DNA from: CAYNBT01 sp964396025
GTDB lineage: Bacteria; Patescibacteriota; WWE3; UBA101185; UBA10185
DNA length: 26,179 bases
Assembly: GCA_964396025.1 (NCBI GenBank)
Contig: CAYNBT010000012.1
Location: 1-26,179, forward strand
Direction of reading: 5' to 3'
Shown here: positions 9,901-16,801 of the stretch, piece by piece
Layout: the number at the start of each line of letters is the position of its first letter
Position numbering within the stretch: position 1 is the stretch's first letter
Program-made: the position numbers and the translations under genes
The notes under the pieces: generated by a model
The model's database searches: none
The model's input: the letters and a program-made list of their open reading frames with translations, nothing else
Told to the model about the DNA's origin: nothing

Positions 9901-11256
9901 ACACTTGCGGGAAGTATGACAAGTAGTGACTGGGTACGAGGTAAAATAGGCAGTGCATTAGACCTTGATGGAAGCAATGATTCCATAAATATAGGTGACA
10001 ACTTAGATGTGACTAACAGCGACGCTTTCTCTATCTCTATGTGGGTAAACAGGACTAGTGTAAGCTCTGATCAGGAACTAATTTCTAAAAAACTGTCTGC
10101 CGGCAGCTCGGACAGCGGATATAGCATATATCAGTGGGGATCCGGTAGCGGGGGCAACACTTGTTTGTATGTATCTGATGGCGCAAATCAATATGAGACA
10201 TGTACACCCGATGATGCCACAATCACAACAGGTACATGGGAGCATATTGTAGTAGTTTATGACAATGCTACCACTGCAGGCAGCACTATATATATAAACG
10301 GTGTTGATGCAGAGCACGCAGCATATGAGTCAGGTTCCCCTACCACCGTAGGCAGCCTTAGTAACACAAGATTACTATGTATTGGACGTAGCGGAAGCGG
10401 TGTAGGTGATTGTTCAGCCTCAAGCAGAAATTTCTCAGGTAAAATCGATGACACAAGATTTTACATGTATGCGCTTACTCCAGCACAGGTGTCATATATA
10501 TACAACAGAGGCAAACCTGTAGGCTGGTGGAAATTTGATGAGTGTTCTGGCACAACAGCGTATGACTCCAGTGGTAGAGGCACAAACGGAACAATCACCC
10601 CCGGAGCAAGCACACACACATCTGTTGGCACATGTAACTCTGGCTCTGCCAGCCAAATGTGGGACGACGGTTACACCGGAAAAAGGAGCTACTCGTTGGA
10701 TTTTGATGGAGGAGATGATTACGTAGATATGAATGACGCAGCAGTTCTAGATTTTGGAGCATCACAAGATTTTACAATATCAGGGTGGTTTAACAGAGAA
10801 ACCTACACTACAGACGACACTATTGTTGCAAAAAGAAACGGCGTGGCAAATACAGATCAAGGATATATTGTATATATTGATGACACTAACGACACACTAA
10901 TCATGGAGGTATGCGATGCTACAAGCGGATGCGATGAATATCAAGTCGAATCTGTATCAACATTTACCGCAACTGGTTGGAATCATTTTGTCATTGTTTG
11001 GGATGATAGTTCAGCAGCTAACACAAAGATATACATAAACGGCGTTGATGATAATGAGACACACACAGGTACAATTTCTAACATAGGAGATCTAACTAAC
11101 TCTGTTGACTTCAGAATAGGCGGTGAAAGCGACACTGCCTCGGCTACCCCATTTGCTGGAGAATTGGACGATATCAAAGTTTTCAATTACGCATTAAGTG
11201 CCGATGAAACCAAAAAACTTTACAACAACAGCGCAATCAGGTTTGGAGCACAATAG
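3997..11256 (+). CDS. DUF2341 / glycine-rich / 7x LamG giant exported protein
   Basis: This encodes 2419 residues. The N-terminus has basic residues (KRVKKK), a hydrophobic stretch at about 17-34 and an ANAA-type cleavage site near 43, so it is exported. A DUF2341-like domain (WFDYSWAKRKTINITN onward) covers about 44-135. A glycine-rich segment is at about 325-550, followed by VSGAISATGANGT-type beta repeats. Seven concanavalin-like LamG/laminin-G-3 domains follow, recognisable by (Y/W)WKFDE...FDGS...WI...YVNG...IDDVKVY...L. Their starts are near residues 654, 843, 1052, 1255, 1709, 1945 and 2176. LamG domain 4 is interrupted by a ~190-residue insert. LamG domains of this kind usually bind glycans or other surface ligands; the ligand here is unknown. 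No membrane anchor is visible at the C-terminus. No convincing Shine-Dalgarno sequence precedes the ATG, and the 51-nt gap from the upstream gene suggests co-transcription. Confidence 0.88.
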   Translation: MPKRHLYKIKRVKKKLFPFILGMMIILAPVIVWSIYDSGAANAAWFDYSWAKRKTINITNNGSEQTNYNIQLIIDTQTLISSGQMQSDCDDARFATTAGVTLSYYYEAGCNTTKTSFWVQIPTIAVGSSTIYMYFSNGSANSASSYLSPVGSLNYGIGTDGDISFSTDKNINTDNQISGRSCADGGDAVNYSVTANTSAGQDQVVLSSTPSSGCLAAGDEVLIINLMGTSGANSDVGEWETARIESISVATLTLDHNLVNGYDGTTQKIMVQRVPNYNDVTITTDNTDFVASDFDGTKGGVMMFRADGTVSLAANTTINANAKGYRGGAAGSGGAVGGTNGESYDGTVGSGGSSANAGTSGGGDGGGNATAVPSGAVRGGGGGGGSSGGTSSANGGGGGGGGAYGYGGGGGGGSSDGTNNNAGDGGAAGTTSVNGGGGGGGVSGTGTAGNGGPAGSAGSQGGSNSNGGTVGSGTTSAGGGGGANAAGGSGAGGGGGGSYGSSTLTNIYLGSGGGGGGDSVVSGTGGDGGDGGGIIYIGAYTLTVSGAISATGANGTQATANAGSGGSGAGGSVYINAAASTLGSSLVTAAGGAVVADTTDVAGAGAGGSGRIYNLYSTTSGTTSPTATSGARPVFSSEGSSIESQPTTPQIAAYWKFDEGNGTTASDNTSTNADGTLAGATLPTWEDKNSCYKNRCLFFDGSTSSVTVAEDINLVRSITMWVKPTDVSSAALIDLNGTARVTVSSGVISATGFTDATIYVNGIATTAIEAGKWQQVVVTTATALTGSAVELGNYSTTYLKGFIDETKIFTSTLSADEVKTQYAGGAITVGNNRDVFLSSGLVGYWTFNHTSGNASDKSGYTTTLTNNNTATYATAKYGNGTELNGTTQYFDAADNTALSVTGSIVLSAWIEPDDTTGSQDIVGKFDQSNESYLLALEGDEVRMYIDSASNYATTTAADIQANTKTMITGVYDAATQTVKIYVNGILSTSSVTGTIPTSIGDDAGKFSVGAEDTTGTPANHFDGIIDDVRVYNKTLTPEEITKLFNTGQGPIAYYNMDNPTTLTTTDGGLQFDGSASFVELPSTLTVKNLTQYSVSAWIYATNLDSALGTIYEEKRGATSTVTRVKLAVNTDNKLLFSGRSLDANNLTTWVDSNTTINEDTWYHVVAVFDSVSDTHYLYINGSSESASVGADQISNTDPLAPSTLGALKTDATTESEFFEGKIRDVAVYNTALTSAQVTTLYSSGVDNNSANLLAYFPLDEGTGQTVTDDKQFLTATLGDDSSSAGDDPIWVTYTKTGTIADVTGNANTGTLNNYLTAFSAPGKFGNSLNFNGSTQYVEVADSTTLSVTGDITISSWIRPRANTAATEYTIAGKWDASNKNYLLAQYGDEIRMYINSASNYVTTDAANLTTNTWHHIEGVYNAGAQTVKIYVNGVQQSVTTTGTIPTAISDSTAKLYVGALNTDGTGAASLDLTVAASSDDATLTEAAYNDTDTTMLIGGVSPAPNANYGQGFRFNNVTIPKGASVTSAYMTFMKNGTEWQNVDWRFTAIDEDDTATFSSGSPPGSRPITSSYIAGEDTNVSHTAGVAYSFPTTSGLRATLGAAIEVVVNRSGWASGNDLGIVNNSDQDSGAAETYGRETYRTYDYGTPATNAPKLHIDYEILDSQSNAFDGYIDEVKIYSYARSDTQVIEDLNGDHPAGGSPISSKIVHYKLDERQGSTANNSNPQLSSITGSVSGATWFVQNNCKIDGCLDFDGSDDVVTVTNASSIDFDSGLSSAFTIAAWINPDTDGESDQGQIFYKGTNTWCRTDTESGGYSDIECSLDLATTDATVNVSQKLPVNTWSHFSIGYTDDADDEITLYVNGSSVGSSTNGVGGPATGDTNNLLIGGTTTNNFDGSIDDFKVYTTELTTAQMQIDKNSSAAFNAGTGSIESDDLADGAGTPPSGWWKFDDNTGTSSIVDSSGNGYTGTLAGSMTSSDWVRGKIGSALDLDGSNDSINIGDNLDVTNSDAFSISMWVNRTSVSSDQELISKKLSAGSSDSGYSIYQWGSGSGGNTCLYVSDGANQYETCTPDDATITTGTWEHIVVVYDNATTAGSTIYINGVDAEHAAYESGSPTTVGSLSNTRLLCIGRSGSGVGDCSASSRNFSGKIDDTRFYMYALTPAQVSYIYNRGKPVGWWKFDECSGTTAYDSSGRGTNGTITPGASTHTSVGTCNSGSASQMWDDGYTGKRSYSLDFDGGDDYVDMNDAAVLDFGASQDFTISGWFNRETYTTDDTIVAKRNGVANTDQGYIVYIDDTNDTLIMEVCDATSGCDEYQVESVSTFTATGWNHFVIVWDDSSAANTKIYINGVDDNETHTGTISNIGDLTNSVDFRIGGESDTASATPFAGELDDIKVFNYALSADETKKLYNNSAIRFGAQ
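4970..5600 (+). repeat. Glycine-rich low-complexity tract in the LamG protein gene
   Basis: Many runs of GGX/GGN codons encode about 210 residues dominated by Gly, with Ser, Thr, Ala and Asn and recurring GGGGGGG blocks. It lies between the DUF2341-like domain and the first LamG domain and probably forms a flexible or polyglycine-helix-like spacer. Long antisense open frames here are compositional artefacts. Confidence 0.8.
8401..8985 (+). other. Domain inserted within the fourth LamG domain
   Basis: LamG domain 4 matches LamG domain 2 closely (both have GDE(I/V)RMYI(N/D)SASNY and QTVKIYVNG) up to a GTG/GTP turn. Domain 2 continues directly to NHFDGIIDDVRVYN. Domain 4 reaches the equivalent NAFDGYIDEVKIYS only after about 190 extra residues. 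The insert has a Thr-rich start, IPKGASVTSAYMTF and a PKLHIDYEI end, an all-beta pattern like DNRLRE/CBM96-type modules. The family assignment is tentative; the insertion itself is clear from the paralogue comparison. Confidence 0.65.
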
Positions 11257-11259
11257 GCA

Positions 11260-12753
11260 CTACACTGCTAACGGCATTTTGTAAGACAATGCTTCTGCTA
11301 AATGTCTTTCCTTTACATACATAGATTTTTCCAAATCAGCTACAGTACGAGCAACGCTTAAGGCACTTTCGGCATCTCTAAAAGATATCCCTAAGGCGCT
11401 TACGGCTTTGTCATAGTAATGTTGTGTCTCTTTGTCTTTAATGTCATTGTTTTGCAGATTGTTCTGTGTAGAGTTTAAACGAGCCAACCTAAACCTCCGC
11501 GCATTAAGTACTTGAGTGATAATGTCCTCTAGAACTTTGGCAGTTCTAACATCCTTCCTGTAGTTTTGTGAAACAAAATCCATGCCTCGAAAAAACAGGC
11601 GCAAATCTATTCTATCCTTAAAAGCTCCGGATATTCTCTGTTGAAAAGATCTGACACTTAAAGGCAGGCATTCACATTGACGCTTCGTATGCCCGTTGTA
11701 TCCGCAATGGCAGGGATTGCTTGTAAAAACAAACCCCGAGTTGCAATGCCATTTCTCTGACAAGCGTTTATTACTACAAAGTATGTATCTATCTGACAAA
11801 GGGTGCCTGAGTCTTTCGAGTAAATCCTTTTTCATTAAGTGCACATCGTCAAAAAGCACAAACCCGTTGTGCGCAAGTGCAAGATAACCAGGCATATTCT
11901 TACTACCAAAAATATCTAATGATGAGGCGCCTTGAGGGACTTCTACAAATGGAGTTGTGTTTTTGAACAAATTAATATTTGATGTTAATACTGATTGGGC
12001 AAAATTTGTATTCAAGAATTCCTTGTCCTGCAGAGGAATAATTGAGTTATACATAGCACGAACCAGTGTTGTTTTACCCAAACCTGGTGATCCTATTAGA
12101 TAAACACTGTGCTTGCCAACCAAGCTAACAGACAACATTCGCTTTATCTGATATTGAAAAGATACATCTTCCAGAAAAGATAACGGTTTAGGGGGTAATG
12201 TTAAATTCAAACTCGTACTAGAGTGGTTTGCAGTATTATGTCTTAACCCACCTTTCAACGTTCCGATAAGATCTTCTATAGAGTCCACACCAACCAAACG
12301 ACACTTATTCAAATATTTTTGCAGAGACAAAGCGGCTGAGGGAACTAACAAATGTGTCATTTTTTCTTGTTCTGCTAACAGCATATGAGGTATAAGATCT
12401 TTTGCCAAAGATACGCGCCCGTCAACCCCTACCTCACCGAAAAACATAGCGTTAGGCGGCAAGGGCAATTCCATGCATAAACTGATAACACCCGCAGCAA
12501 CAGAAAGATCGTAGCAACTTCTGTAATTTATAGAATCATCCCAGTGGAATTGAACGATAATCTTCTTGTTAAGACCAGATACACTCCCGGAATTTAGCCC
12601 CGTACGAATCCTTGTGACATGCTCTGACATGCTGCTTGTTGCAACGCCCACTATTTTAAAGCAAGGAAATCCCCTCTTCAGTACAGTGGTACTCATAAGT
12701 AGTGGGAACAAATTTACACCTAAATATGTGCAGCTAAGAATACTATTTTGCAT
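11260..12753 (-). CDS. comM: ComM-like Mg-chelatase-family AAA+ ATPase (divergent)
   Basis: The 497-residue length is typical of ComM/YifB, the hexameric helicase that drives branch migration during natural transformation. Seen here: an N-terminal ChlI-like domain (about 15-165); Walker A GSPGLGKT (221-228); an AHNGFVLFDDVHLM Walker B region (about 294-307); the TSNPCHCGYNG block (344-354) followed by a second Cys pair (360, 362); ISGAFKDRIDLRL (375-387); and a C-terminal Mg-chelatase helical domain with ARRFRLARL. Oddities: the family DE of Walker B is DD, and the usual PHHT/GGG segment before AHNG is replaced (VPQG, FGS). The gene overlaps dprA by 11 nt (ATGCAAAATAG), so translational coupling is likely. 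The stop lies 3 nt from the convergent LamG gene stop. The function is inferred from family and neighbour; the divergence leaves some doubt. Confidence 0.82.
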   Translation of the reverse strand: MQNSILSCTYLGVNLFPLLMSTTVLKRGFPCFKIVGVATSSMSEHVTRIRTGLNSGSVSGLNKKIIVQFHWDDSINYRSCYDLSVAAGVISLCMELPLPPNAMFFGEVGVDGRVSLAKDLIPHMLLAEQEKMTHLLVPSAALSLQKYLNKCRLVGVDSIEDLIGTLKGGLRHNTANHSSTSLNLTLPPKPLSFLEDVSFQYQIKRMLSVSLVGKHSVYLIGSPGLGKTTLVRAMYNSIIPLQDKEFLNTNFAQSVLTSNINLFKNTTPFVEVPQGASSLDIFGSKNMPGYLALAHNGFVLFDDVHLMKKDLLERLRHPLSDRYILCSNKRLSEKWHCNSGFVFTSNPCHCGYNGHTKRQCECLPLSVRSFQQRISGAFKDRIDLRLFFRGMDFVSQNYRKDVRTAKVLEDIITQVLNARRFRLARLNSTQNNLQNNDIKDKETQHYYDKAVSALGISFRDAESALSVARTVADLEKSMYVKERHLAEALSYKMPLAV

Positions 12754-13597
12754 AATACTTAGCCTTCGACAAATAAATCTTACCTTGAATCATTAGATTC
12801 ATGAGCTCAACGTTCAAAGTACCCGCGTCAAAAGTATGTTGACCAAAGAGTTCGTCAAAACTACAAGGCATTCGTTTAAGCGTGTGTAGAATGGCTGATG
12901 CCAGATTAACGTCAAAGGTATTATTTATAGGGTTTTTAGGTTTAAGTTTCAAATTAATCAATATAGGTGTCAAATCGAACATGACATTTGCGGATAAATG
13001 TGTGCCTATATATGCCAGACCCTTGGCATTTAAACTGTCTAATGGATAAGAGAACATGTATATGGGTTTACCTAATTTATGTGCCCATCTAGCTGTGATC
13101 AAACTTCCACTGCTTTCTGATGCCTCAATAACTACCAAAACATCGGATAGCGCGGCAATGAGCCTGTTTCTGCGTACGAATGACCACTGCCTACCCTGAA
13201 AACTCCCATCATACTCAGAGATAAACAACCCACCATATTCTATATTTTCCTTAAATATTTTGGCTGATGGAGAACTATCTTTAAGATGCTGAATACCGCA
13301 TCCTAACACTGCAACAGACCCTACCGAGTTCAACAAACCTACTCTATGCACTGCAAGATCTACTCCACGAACAAAGCCTGAGATAACAGTCACATCATAT
13401 GAAAATAAATCTCTAATATATGTGTTGATAAGGCTGTCAGCATAACCTGTCATAGTACGACTGCCTATGATACCTACACACGGCCGAGATAGAGTCTCAA
13501 TATTACCGAAATAGAAAATCCTTTTTGGAGCTTCCGTAGACAATTTTAACAATTTCTGGGGATATAAAGGCTCACCAGAGTTTACTGTTTGTATCAT
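12743..13597 (-). CDS. dprA: DNA-processing protein DprA
   Basis: This encodes 284 residues. DprA binds incoming single-stranded DNA during natural transformation and loads RecA. The Rossmann-type core shows VGIIGSR (41-47), SGFVRGVD (73-80, equal to the family SGxAxGID), VLGCGI, FISEY, RRNRLIAALS (142-151) and EASESSGSLITA (158-169). A C-terminal winged-helix domain covers about 230-284. The N-terminal SAM domain found in many DprA proteins is missing, so the protein is short. The ATG at 13597 was preferred over a TTG nine bases upstream; no Shine-Dalgarno sequence is visible. A possible promoter is TTGAGT-16 bp-TACATT ending about 7 nt before the ATG. It heads a two-gene unit with comM, a sensible competence pairing. 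Confidence 0.92.
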   Translation of the reverse strand: MIQTVNSGEPLYPQKLLKLSTEAPKRIFYFGNIETLSRPCVGIIGSRTMTGYADSLINTYIRDLFSYDVTVISGFVRGVDLAVHRVGLLNSVGSVAVLGCGIQHLKDSSPSAKIFKENIEYGGLFISEYDGSFQGRQWSFVRRNRLIAALSDVLVVIEASESSGSLITARWAHKLGKPIYMFSYPLDSLNAKGLAYIGTHLSANVMFDLTPILINLKLKPKNPINNTFDVNLASAILHTLKRMPCSFDELFGQHTFDAGTLNVELMNLMIQGKIYLSKAKYYAK

Positions 13598-13615
13598 ACA
13601 ATGCAATGTACCGTG

Positions 13616-13626
13616 TTAAGTCTTAA
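13616..13626. promoter_or_regulatory. Palindrome TTAAG-T-CTTAA in the dprA/MerR-like divergent region
   Basis: A perfect 5-bp inverted repeat around one base lies in the 80-bp space between the dprA start and the divergent MerR-like gene. It falls inside the candidate dprA promoter and about 40 bp upstream of the MerR-like -10. Its place suits an operator, possibly for the neighbouring MerR-like protein, but nothing else supports this. Confidence 0.3.
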
Positions 13627-13662
13627 ACTCAAGAATACCTTTCCTAGTTACAATAGAGATTA

Positions 13663-13671
13663 TGTTATAAT
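13663..13671 (+). promoter_or_regulatory. Extended -10 promoter TGtTATAAT of the MerR-like gene
   Basis: A consensus TATAAT at 13666-13671 is preceded by TG at 13663-13664. Six bases separate it from the ATG at 13678, so transcription should start at or next to the A of the ATG, giving a leaderless mRNA. No clear -35 is seen, which an extended -10 can tolerate. Confidence 0.65.
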
Positions 13672-13677
13672 CCGACC

Positions 13678-14358
13678 ATGACAAGTAATGAAATAACACC
13701 CGAACTTATAGAAATATCAAAATTAATCAAGGATGCAATAAAAAAAGGCGTCAATTTTGGAAAAGGCGATCCTTACAATAGACTGCGTTATTATACAAAA
13801 ATAGGTTTATTGCCTCATATGGAAAGAAAAAAGACAAGATCTGGAGAGACTAAGGGTCATTATCCAAGTTGGGTACTGGACAAACTCATTAAAATTGAAA
13901 CACTTAAGAATTCAGGAATGCAGAACGAAGACATGCTCAAGTTTTTTGAAAAAGAAACACGTAACAATGTACTCAAAAACATCTTTAAATACGCCGAATC
14001 AAGGAAAAGACTCATCGTATACGGATTGACATTCATCGTATTTCTAGTGGCAATCACAGAACTGCAGATTATCCCTGTAGGCAAGAGCAAAACAGACTTG
14101 GTAAATCAGGCTCGTGACATTACGCAAGTGACAGTTGTAGAACAAGGAGAAGGTCTATTTACTAATAATAGAAAACAGATTTTTGTGAAATCTAGCGCCG
14201 TATATAACAATTCAAATATCCAAGTAACTTTCAAGGGTGATTATTCTCCTGCTACTAGATATTGGATATCTAAAATCAATCCTCAAGAAGGTTTCTATCT
14301 TGAATTGGATTCTCCTACACTTAGCGATGTAACATTCAATTGGTGGATTATTGAATAA
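13678..14358 (+). CDS. Membrane-anchored MerR-like regulator with surface beta domain
   Basis: This encodes 226 residues in three parts. Residues about 32-92 resemble a MerR-type winged helix: YNRLRYYTKIGLLP, then a wing segment, then VLDKLIKIETLKNSGM and a following helix. Residues about 111-130 form a single transmembrane helix (LIVYGLTFIVFLVAI). Residues about 166-226 form a small beta domain ending DVTFNWWIIE, which resembles the C-terminal domain of the surface protein at the left edge (DITFDWFIVN). The order predicts a cytoplasmic DNA-binding head and an outside beta domain, like ToxR/CadC-type one-component regulators but with a MerR-like head. It sits 79 bp upstream of the O-antigen-ligase-like gene and may regulate it or the divergent dprA; target genes are not known. 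The start is set by the leaderless promoter. No Shine-Dalgarno sequence is present. Confidence 0.78.
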   Translation: MTSNEITPELIEISKLIKDAIKKGVNFGKGDPYNRLRYYTKIGLLPHMERKKTRSGETKGHYPSWVLDKLIKIETLKNSGMQNEDMLKFFEKETRNNVLKNIFKYAESRKRLIVYGLTFIVFLVAITELQIIPVGKSKTDLVNQARDITQVTVVEQGEGLFTNNRKQIFVKSSAVYNNSNIQVTFKGDYSPATRYWISKINPQEGFYLELDSPTLSDVTFNWWIIE

Positions 14359-14401
14359 ACAACAAAAACCGTGTGTGATTCCCTTTATGAGAATTTGCTT
14401 G

Positions 14402-14431
14402 TTGACATGTTATATGACATGTAACTATGCT
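14402..14431 (+). promoter_or_regulatory. Promoter TTGACA-18-TATGCT of the O-antigen-ligase-like gene
   Basis: A perfect -35 TTGACA (14402-14407), an 18-bp spacer and -10 TATGCT (14426-14431) are followed by six bases and the ATG at 14438. The predicted transcript is leaderless. Confidence 0.7.
14403..14422 (+). repeat. Direct repeat TGACATGT-tata-TGACATGT over the promoter
   Basis: Two identical 8-bp units lie 12 bp apart, and each contains the palindrome ACATGT. The first overlaps the -35 hexamer and the second fills the spacer. This is a natural place for a repressor or activator site; the binder is unknown, with the adjacent MerR-like protein one candidate. Confidence 0.5.
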
Positions 14432-14437
14432 TAGTCC

Positions 14438-16732
14438 ATGCCTGAAAGAAATCTTATATCTAAATCAAATACAATAGAAAGTTTTTTTGCTGCAATTTTG
14501 CCTTTTCTAGCTTTTGCAGTACCGGTATTCTTCCTACCTTTAACATTGGAATTTTACGAGTTTAATAAATTAAATCTCATCGTACTTACTACAATCTCGC
14601 TGCTTATAGCGTGGGTAGTAAAAATGCTTATTATTAAAGAAGTGTCAGTAGTCAAATCAAAACTTGACTTACCAATCTTTGCTGTTCTAGTAACTTTTAT
14701 TGCTTCTACCATATTCTCGTTGAACAAAGTGTCCAGTATATTCGGTAGCCATGGCAGATGGTTCCCTAGCCTATTCGCTATGGTGATGTTGGTTTCTTTT
14801 TACTACGTAGTTTCCAGTAATGTATCTCATGTGAAAACTATCCTTAACACTTTGTATGCATTAGTCGCAGGTATTACAATCTCAACTTTTGTGATGATGT
14901 TTAGATACTTTGGAATGTCGTTAGGACAAGCAACCTTTGTACAGGCACAAAACTTTAATCTATCAGGTTCAACAATTGTGGCAACCTCAATGGCCGCACT
15001 TGGGGCGCTTGTAGGTTTAGCACTCATAGCAAAAGCACAGAGCTCTATCTCTAAAGCTATTCTAACTCTTACAGTTATCATAAATGCTTTTCTAGTTATG
15101 CTGATTGGCGCAACACCAGCTATTGCAGCCACAATAATTGGTGTATTTGCCCTTATGGTACTAACTAGAGGCAAATACCTAAACGAAAATAAAGCATTTT
15201 ACTCTACAATTCTGGGAGCGCTAATTTTAACACTGGCACTACTCATTGCACCAGCAACAAAAGAAATTTTGATCAACAAAGAATATCAAAAAGACGTAGT
15301 GCTCTCCCCAGTAGAATCTTGGAGAGTAGCTTCAAGTACTTTAAGGGACTTTCCTATTCTGGGAACAGGTCCTTCTACATTTTACTTAAATTACCCAAGA
15401 TACAGATCAATTAGCCAAAATAACGGGCAATATTGGAATGTCAGGTTCGATAAACCACATAATGAAGTGTTTAACCTTATAGGTACAATGGGAATTGTAG
15501 GAATAGCTGCTTTCATACTCTTTGTGACAAAGATTGTCAAAGTTACATTTAGCAAAGAGAGTCGTGAGGAGGAATCTGGGGTATCAGCGATTCTTAGCGC
15601 CGCAACACTGGCCACACTAACATTGTTCGTATTCTCCCCTGCTACAGTATCAACAGCGTTTGTACTGTTCCTCTTGTTGGCACTTAACATTGCGGTTCTT
15701 CACAGACAAGCTGTGCATGCAGAGCGCGTAGTATTGAGCTTGGGGTCAGTTACACAATCAATGTCGTTAGTTGGTAATATGGGAGTAAGCTACAAAAAGG
15801 AAACTTTGCAATATTTTGTGTCGCTACCTCTTTTAGCTTTAGCAATGATTGCAGGTTTTCATTCATACAAGAATTTCTTGAGTGAGCATTACATGCGAAA
15901 GTCAGTACAAGCACTTGTAAACAACGACGGCAATAATACTTACATTTATCAGACAAAAGCTATCAATGTAAATCCTAAGCGAGATGTGTACAGAACATCA
16001 TTGGCAAGAACAAATATCATACTGGCCAATAGTGTAGCGTCAAAGAAAGAGCTTTCGGATGGAGATAAAGAAACAATAAGAAAATTGGTGACCCAAGCTA
16101 TACAGGAAACCAGAGTAGCAACAGAAGTACTTAATCCACTAAATGTAGCCAACTGGGAAACAAGAGCCTATGTATACTCTTCTATTGCCAGCCTTGCTAA
16201 GGATGGAAATGATTGGGCAGCAAGAGCTTATGCAAATGCTATACAACTTGATTCTACAAACCCTGCATTGAGAATAGCTCTAGGAGGAATCGCCTACGCC
16301 AAAGAGGACTTCTTAAGCGCAGCTAATCAGTTTAGACAAGCAGCAGCACTAAAACCAGATTATGCTAATGCCCACTACAATTTTGCCCAGTCCCTTGTAA
16401 AACTCAAATCCTACGCTGACGCAAAGAAGGAACTCGAGATAGTTAAACAATTGTTACCAAAAGATTCCAAGGATTTGGAAAAAGTGGCACAGGAAATCAA
16501 GAGTATTGACGAAATGTTAGCATCAGTAGCAGGCACTACAGACGAAAGACCAACAGTAGAACAGCTACAAACCCCAGCATCAAATAAGGCAGCATCAAAA
16601 CAAGAACCGTTAACTAAACCAGGAGAATCAACAAAGCCTGTGGTAACACCTGTAGAAGACGTCAAAATAACTAACGCAGGCACAATAGAAACAACACCAA
16701 CGCCTACCCCAACACCTGCACAGAACAACTAA
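14438..16732 (+). CDS. O-antigen ligase/polymerase-like membrane protein with TPRs
   Basis: This encodes 764 residues. The first ~450 residues hold about a dozen hydrophobic segments. The periplasmic-type loop motif PHNEVFNLIGTMGIVG (His 341, Asn 342) is typical of the Wzy_C/WaaL family, which transfers or polymerises lipid-linked glycans on the outer face of the membrane. TPR-like helices follow at about 590-680 (AANQFRQAAALKPDYANAHY), then a Pro/Thr/Ala-rich tail with TPTPTPTP. CPR genomes often carry this ligase-plus-TPR form, probably for glycosylating pili or surface proteins; the acceptor here is unknown, though the two giant surface proteins upstream are possible. The MerR-like gene precedes it, but this gene has its own promoter. 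The ATG at 14438 is set by the leaderless promoter; no Shine-Dalgarno sequence is present. Confidence 0.85.
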   Translation: MPERNLISKSNTIESFFAAILPFLAFAVPVFFLPLTLEFYEFNKLNLIVLTTISLLIAWVVKMLIIKEVSVVKSKLDLPIFAVLVTFIASTIFSLNKVSSIFGSHGRWFPSLFAMVMLVSFYYVVSSNVSHVKTILNTLYALVAGITISTFVMMFRYFGMSLGQATFVQAQNFNLSGSTIVATSMAALGALVGLALIAKAQSSISKAILTLTVIINAFLVMLIGATPAIAATIIGVFALMVLTRGKYLNENKAFYSTILGALILTLALLIAPATKEILINKEYQKDVVLSPVESWRVASSTLRDFPILGTGPSTFYLNYPRYRSISQNNGQYWNVRFDKPHNEVFNLIGTMGIVGIAAFILFVTKIVKVTFSKESREEESGVSAILSAATLATLTLFVFSPATVSTAFVLFLLLALNIAVLHRQAVHAERVVLSLGSVTQSMSLVGNMGVSYKKETLQYFVSLPLLALAMIAGFHSYKNFLSEHYMRKSVQALVNNDGNNTYIYQTKAINVNPKRDVYRTSLARTNIILANSVASKKELSDGDKETIRKLVTQAIQETRVATEVLNPLNVANWETRAYVYSSIASLAKDGNDWAARAYANAIQLDSTNPALRIALGGIAYAKEDFLSAANQFRQAAALKPDYANAHYNFAQSLVKLKSYADAKKELEIVKQLLPKDSKDLEKVAQEIKSIDEMLASVAGTTDERPTVEQLQTPASNKAASKQEPLTKPGESTKPVVTPVEDVKITNAGTIETTPTPTPTPAQNN

Positions 16733-16750
16733 AGAACCTGAACATACAAA

Positions 16751-16786
16751 AAAAGGGTTTGTCATTAAAAAATGGCAAACCCTTTT
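16751..16786. terminator. Bidirectional intrinsic terminator
   Basis: The 16-nt arm AAAAGGGTTTGTCATT pairs with AATGGCAAACCCTTTT (one G-T wobble) around an AAAA loop. On the minus strand a run of T follows, so it strongly ends the membrane-protein gene. On the plus strand only TTTT within the arm follows, so it is weaker for the ligase-like gene. Confidence 0.85.
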
Positions 16787-16801
16787 GGGTAAGAAGACGT
16801 C

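Noticed and set aside
13598..13606. TTG start giving dprA three more residues
   Set aside because: An in-frame ATG lies directly downstream, the extra residues match nothing in the family, and no Shine-Dalgarno sequence favours the TTG.
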